Under the pieces are notes generated by a model. That model saw only the letters and a list, made by a program, of their open reading frames with translations, searched no databases and was not told the origin of the DNA. A stretch of 8,815 bases of DNA from Nitrospira sp. (GTDB lineage Bacteria > Nitrospirota > Nitrospiria > Nitrospirales > Nitrospiraceae). The DNA is taken from the NCBI GenBank assembly GCA_025363325.1, contig JANYEF010000395.1, positions 1 through 8,815 of the forward strand, in the 5' to 3' direction. The position numbers and the translations under genes were made by a program. This document shows, in pieces, positions 7,637-8,815 of the stretch; the stretch's first letter is position 1; the number at the start of each line of letters is the position of its first letter.

Positions 7637-8815
7637 TTAGTCTTGCGACTTGATCAGTTCGACGTCGAGTCCCAAGCTCTGAAGCTCTTTGACCAAGACG
7701 TTAAACGACTCGGGCAATCCAGGCTCCAGAAACGGTTCACCCTTGACAATTGCTTCGTACATTCGAGATCGGCCTGGCACGTCATCTGATTTCACGGTCA
7801 AGAACTCTTGCAATGTGGAAGCAGCACCATAGGCCTGCAACGCCCACACTTCCATCTCTCCTAACCGCTGGCCACCGAATTGGGCCTTGCCACCGAGCGG
7901 CTGCTGCGTGACGAGCGAATAGGGACCGATCGACCGGGCGTGGATCTTGTCGTCGACCAAGTGGTGCAACTTCAGGACGTACATGTACCCGACCGTGACG
8001 GGGCTGCCGAACATCTCGCCGGTCCGGCCGTCCATCAGGATAGTTTGCCCGCTAGTCGGCAAGCCCGCCTTCTTCAGCAATTCCTTGATCTCTGTTTCTG
8101 ACGCCCCGTCGAACACCGGACTCGCCACCTTAATCCCCAGCGCCTTGGCCGCCCAACCCAGGTGAGTTTCCAGAATCTGACCGACGTTCATACGTGATGG
8201 CACCCCGAGCGGGTTGAGCACAATTTCCACGGGCGTCCCATCCGGCAAGCACGGCATATCTTCCTCCGGCAAGATCCGAGAGACCACGCCTTTGTTCCCA
8301 TGCCGCCCAGCCATCTTGTCGCCGACCTGAATCTTGCGCTTCATCGAGACATAGACCTTAACAAGCTTGATCACGCCAGGCGGAAGCTCATCGCCCCGCT
8401 TCAGACGCCCAACCTTCTCGTCGTATAGCGTCTGAAGGATTTCGATCTGCTCCTTCGCCCGCCGCTCGACGTCTTCCAGTTCTTTTTGCTCGTCAGGATC
8501 GCTCAGAATGATGTATCGGACGGTCTCATCCGGCAACCGCTTGAGAATCTCCGCAGTCAGCTTGCCCTTCTTCTTCAGAATGACATCCCCGCTCTCAGGA
8601 TCCATCAAGTCACGACCGACCACCTTCCCAAGCAGCAGCTTTCTGATCTTCTTCGTTTTTTCTTCATCGATGATACGGAGCTCCTCGTGGTGATCACGCT
8701 GGAGCTTCATCGCGTCTTCGCTTTCGATACTCTTAGACCGCTCGTCCTTATCGAGCCCCTTGCGCGAAAAGATTTTCACATCGACGACGATGCCCTCGAC
8801 GCCCGGCGGCACCGT
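7637..8815 (-). CDS. rpoB: DNA-directed RNA polymerase subunit beta, C-terminal part (cut by window edge)
   Basis: Beta is the second-largest RNA polymerase core subunit and forms much of the active-site cleft with beta'. The window holds the last 392 residues; the reading frame continues past base 8815, so no start is present and the rifampicin-binding region is outside. The fragment shows [12 protein letters not shown] (fragment residues 165-176), [45 protein letters not shown], and the C-terminal clamp-contacting block [24 protein letters not shown] followed by [17 protein letters not shown] helical, charged insertion of about 110 residues (fragment 27-140) corresponds to E. coli beta-i9. 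The E. coli beta-i11 insertion is absent, because [11 protein letters not shown] runs almost directly into ASPVFDGA. The stop TAA at 7637-7639 is followed after 49 bases by rpoC, its partner subunit. Confidence 0.97.
   Translation of the reverse strand, partial: TVPPGVEGIVVDVKIFSRKGLDKDERSKSIESEDAMKLQRDHHEELRIIDEEKTKKIRKLLLGKVVGRDLMDPESGDVILKKKGKLTAEILKRLPDETVRYIILSDPDEQKELEDVERRAKEQIEILQTLYDEKVGRLKRGDELPPGVIKLVKVYVSMKRKIQVGDKMAGRHGNKGVVSRILPEEDMPCLPDGTPVEIVLNPLGVPSRMNVGQILETHLGWAAKALGIKVASPVFDGASETEIKELLKKAGLPTSGQTILMDGRTGEMFGSPVTVGYMYVLKLHHLVDDKIHARSIGPYSLVTQQPLGGKAQFGGQRLGEMEVWALQAYGAASTLQEFLTVKSDDVPGRSRMYEAIVKGEPFLEPGLPESFNVLVKELQSLGLDVELIKSQD

Overview
This is a core housekeeping region of a bacterial chromosome. 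Every gene lies on the minus strand, so transcription runs from the right end of the window to the left. In transcription order the window holds the C-terminal third of rpoB (RNA polymerase beta), complete rpoC (beta'), complete rpsL (S12), complete rpsG (S7), complete fusA (EF-G) and the first 46 codons of a tuf gene (EF-Tu). This is the widespread rpoBC-str gene order. I see no mobile element, CRISPR array, tRNA or rRNA gene, phage gene or defence gene. Coding is dense: the five gaps are 49, 120, 76, 111 and 38 bases, and none exceeds 300 bases.

The organism is probably a Gram-negative-type bacterium, and my best guess is the phylum Nitrospirota (Nitrospira-like). I base this on protein style. 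Beta' has a short N-terminus beginning [17 protein letters not shown], a large insertion in the trigger loop, and a length of 1392 residues. Beta carries a long helical insertion (like E. coli beta-i9) but lacks the later E. coli insertion beta-i11. EF-G starts with [14 protein letters not shown]+C content is moderate by eye. The phylum is an inference from memory of these families, not from a search.

The window falls into two transcription blocks. rpoB-rpoC occupies about 8815 to 3409, with rpoC starting at an unusual TTG codon behind a perfect AGGAGG. After rpoC there is no clear intrinsic terminator. A near-consensus sigma-70 promoter (TTGACA, 17-base spacer, TACAAT, GC-rich discriminator) sits in the 120-base rpoC-rpsL gap and should drive the str operon rpsL-rpsG-fusA-tuf. 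Together the genes supply transcription (beta, beta'), decoding and small-subunit assembly (S12, S7), translocation (EF-G) and aminoacyl-tRNA delivery (EF-Tu).

The coding regions are ordinary, and I found no undescribed protein system. What deserves a second look is non-coding: a perfect 14-bp hairpin between rpsL and rpsG, a two-part hairpin with a competing alternative fold between rpsG and fusA, a compact hairpin directly upstream of the rpoC ribosome-binding site, and a tiny leader ORF whose stop overlaps the rpsL start. Several could be autoregulatory or RNA-processing elements of the str operon.
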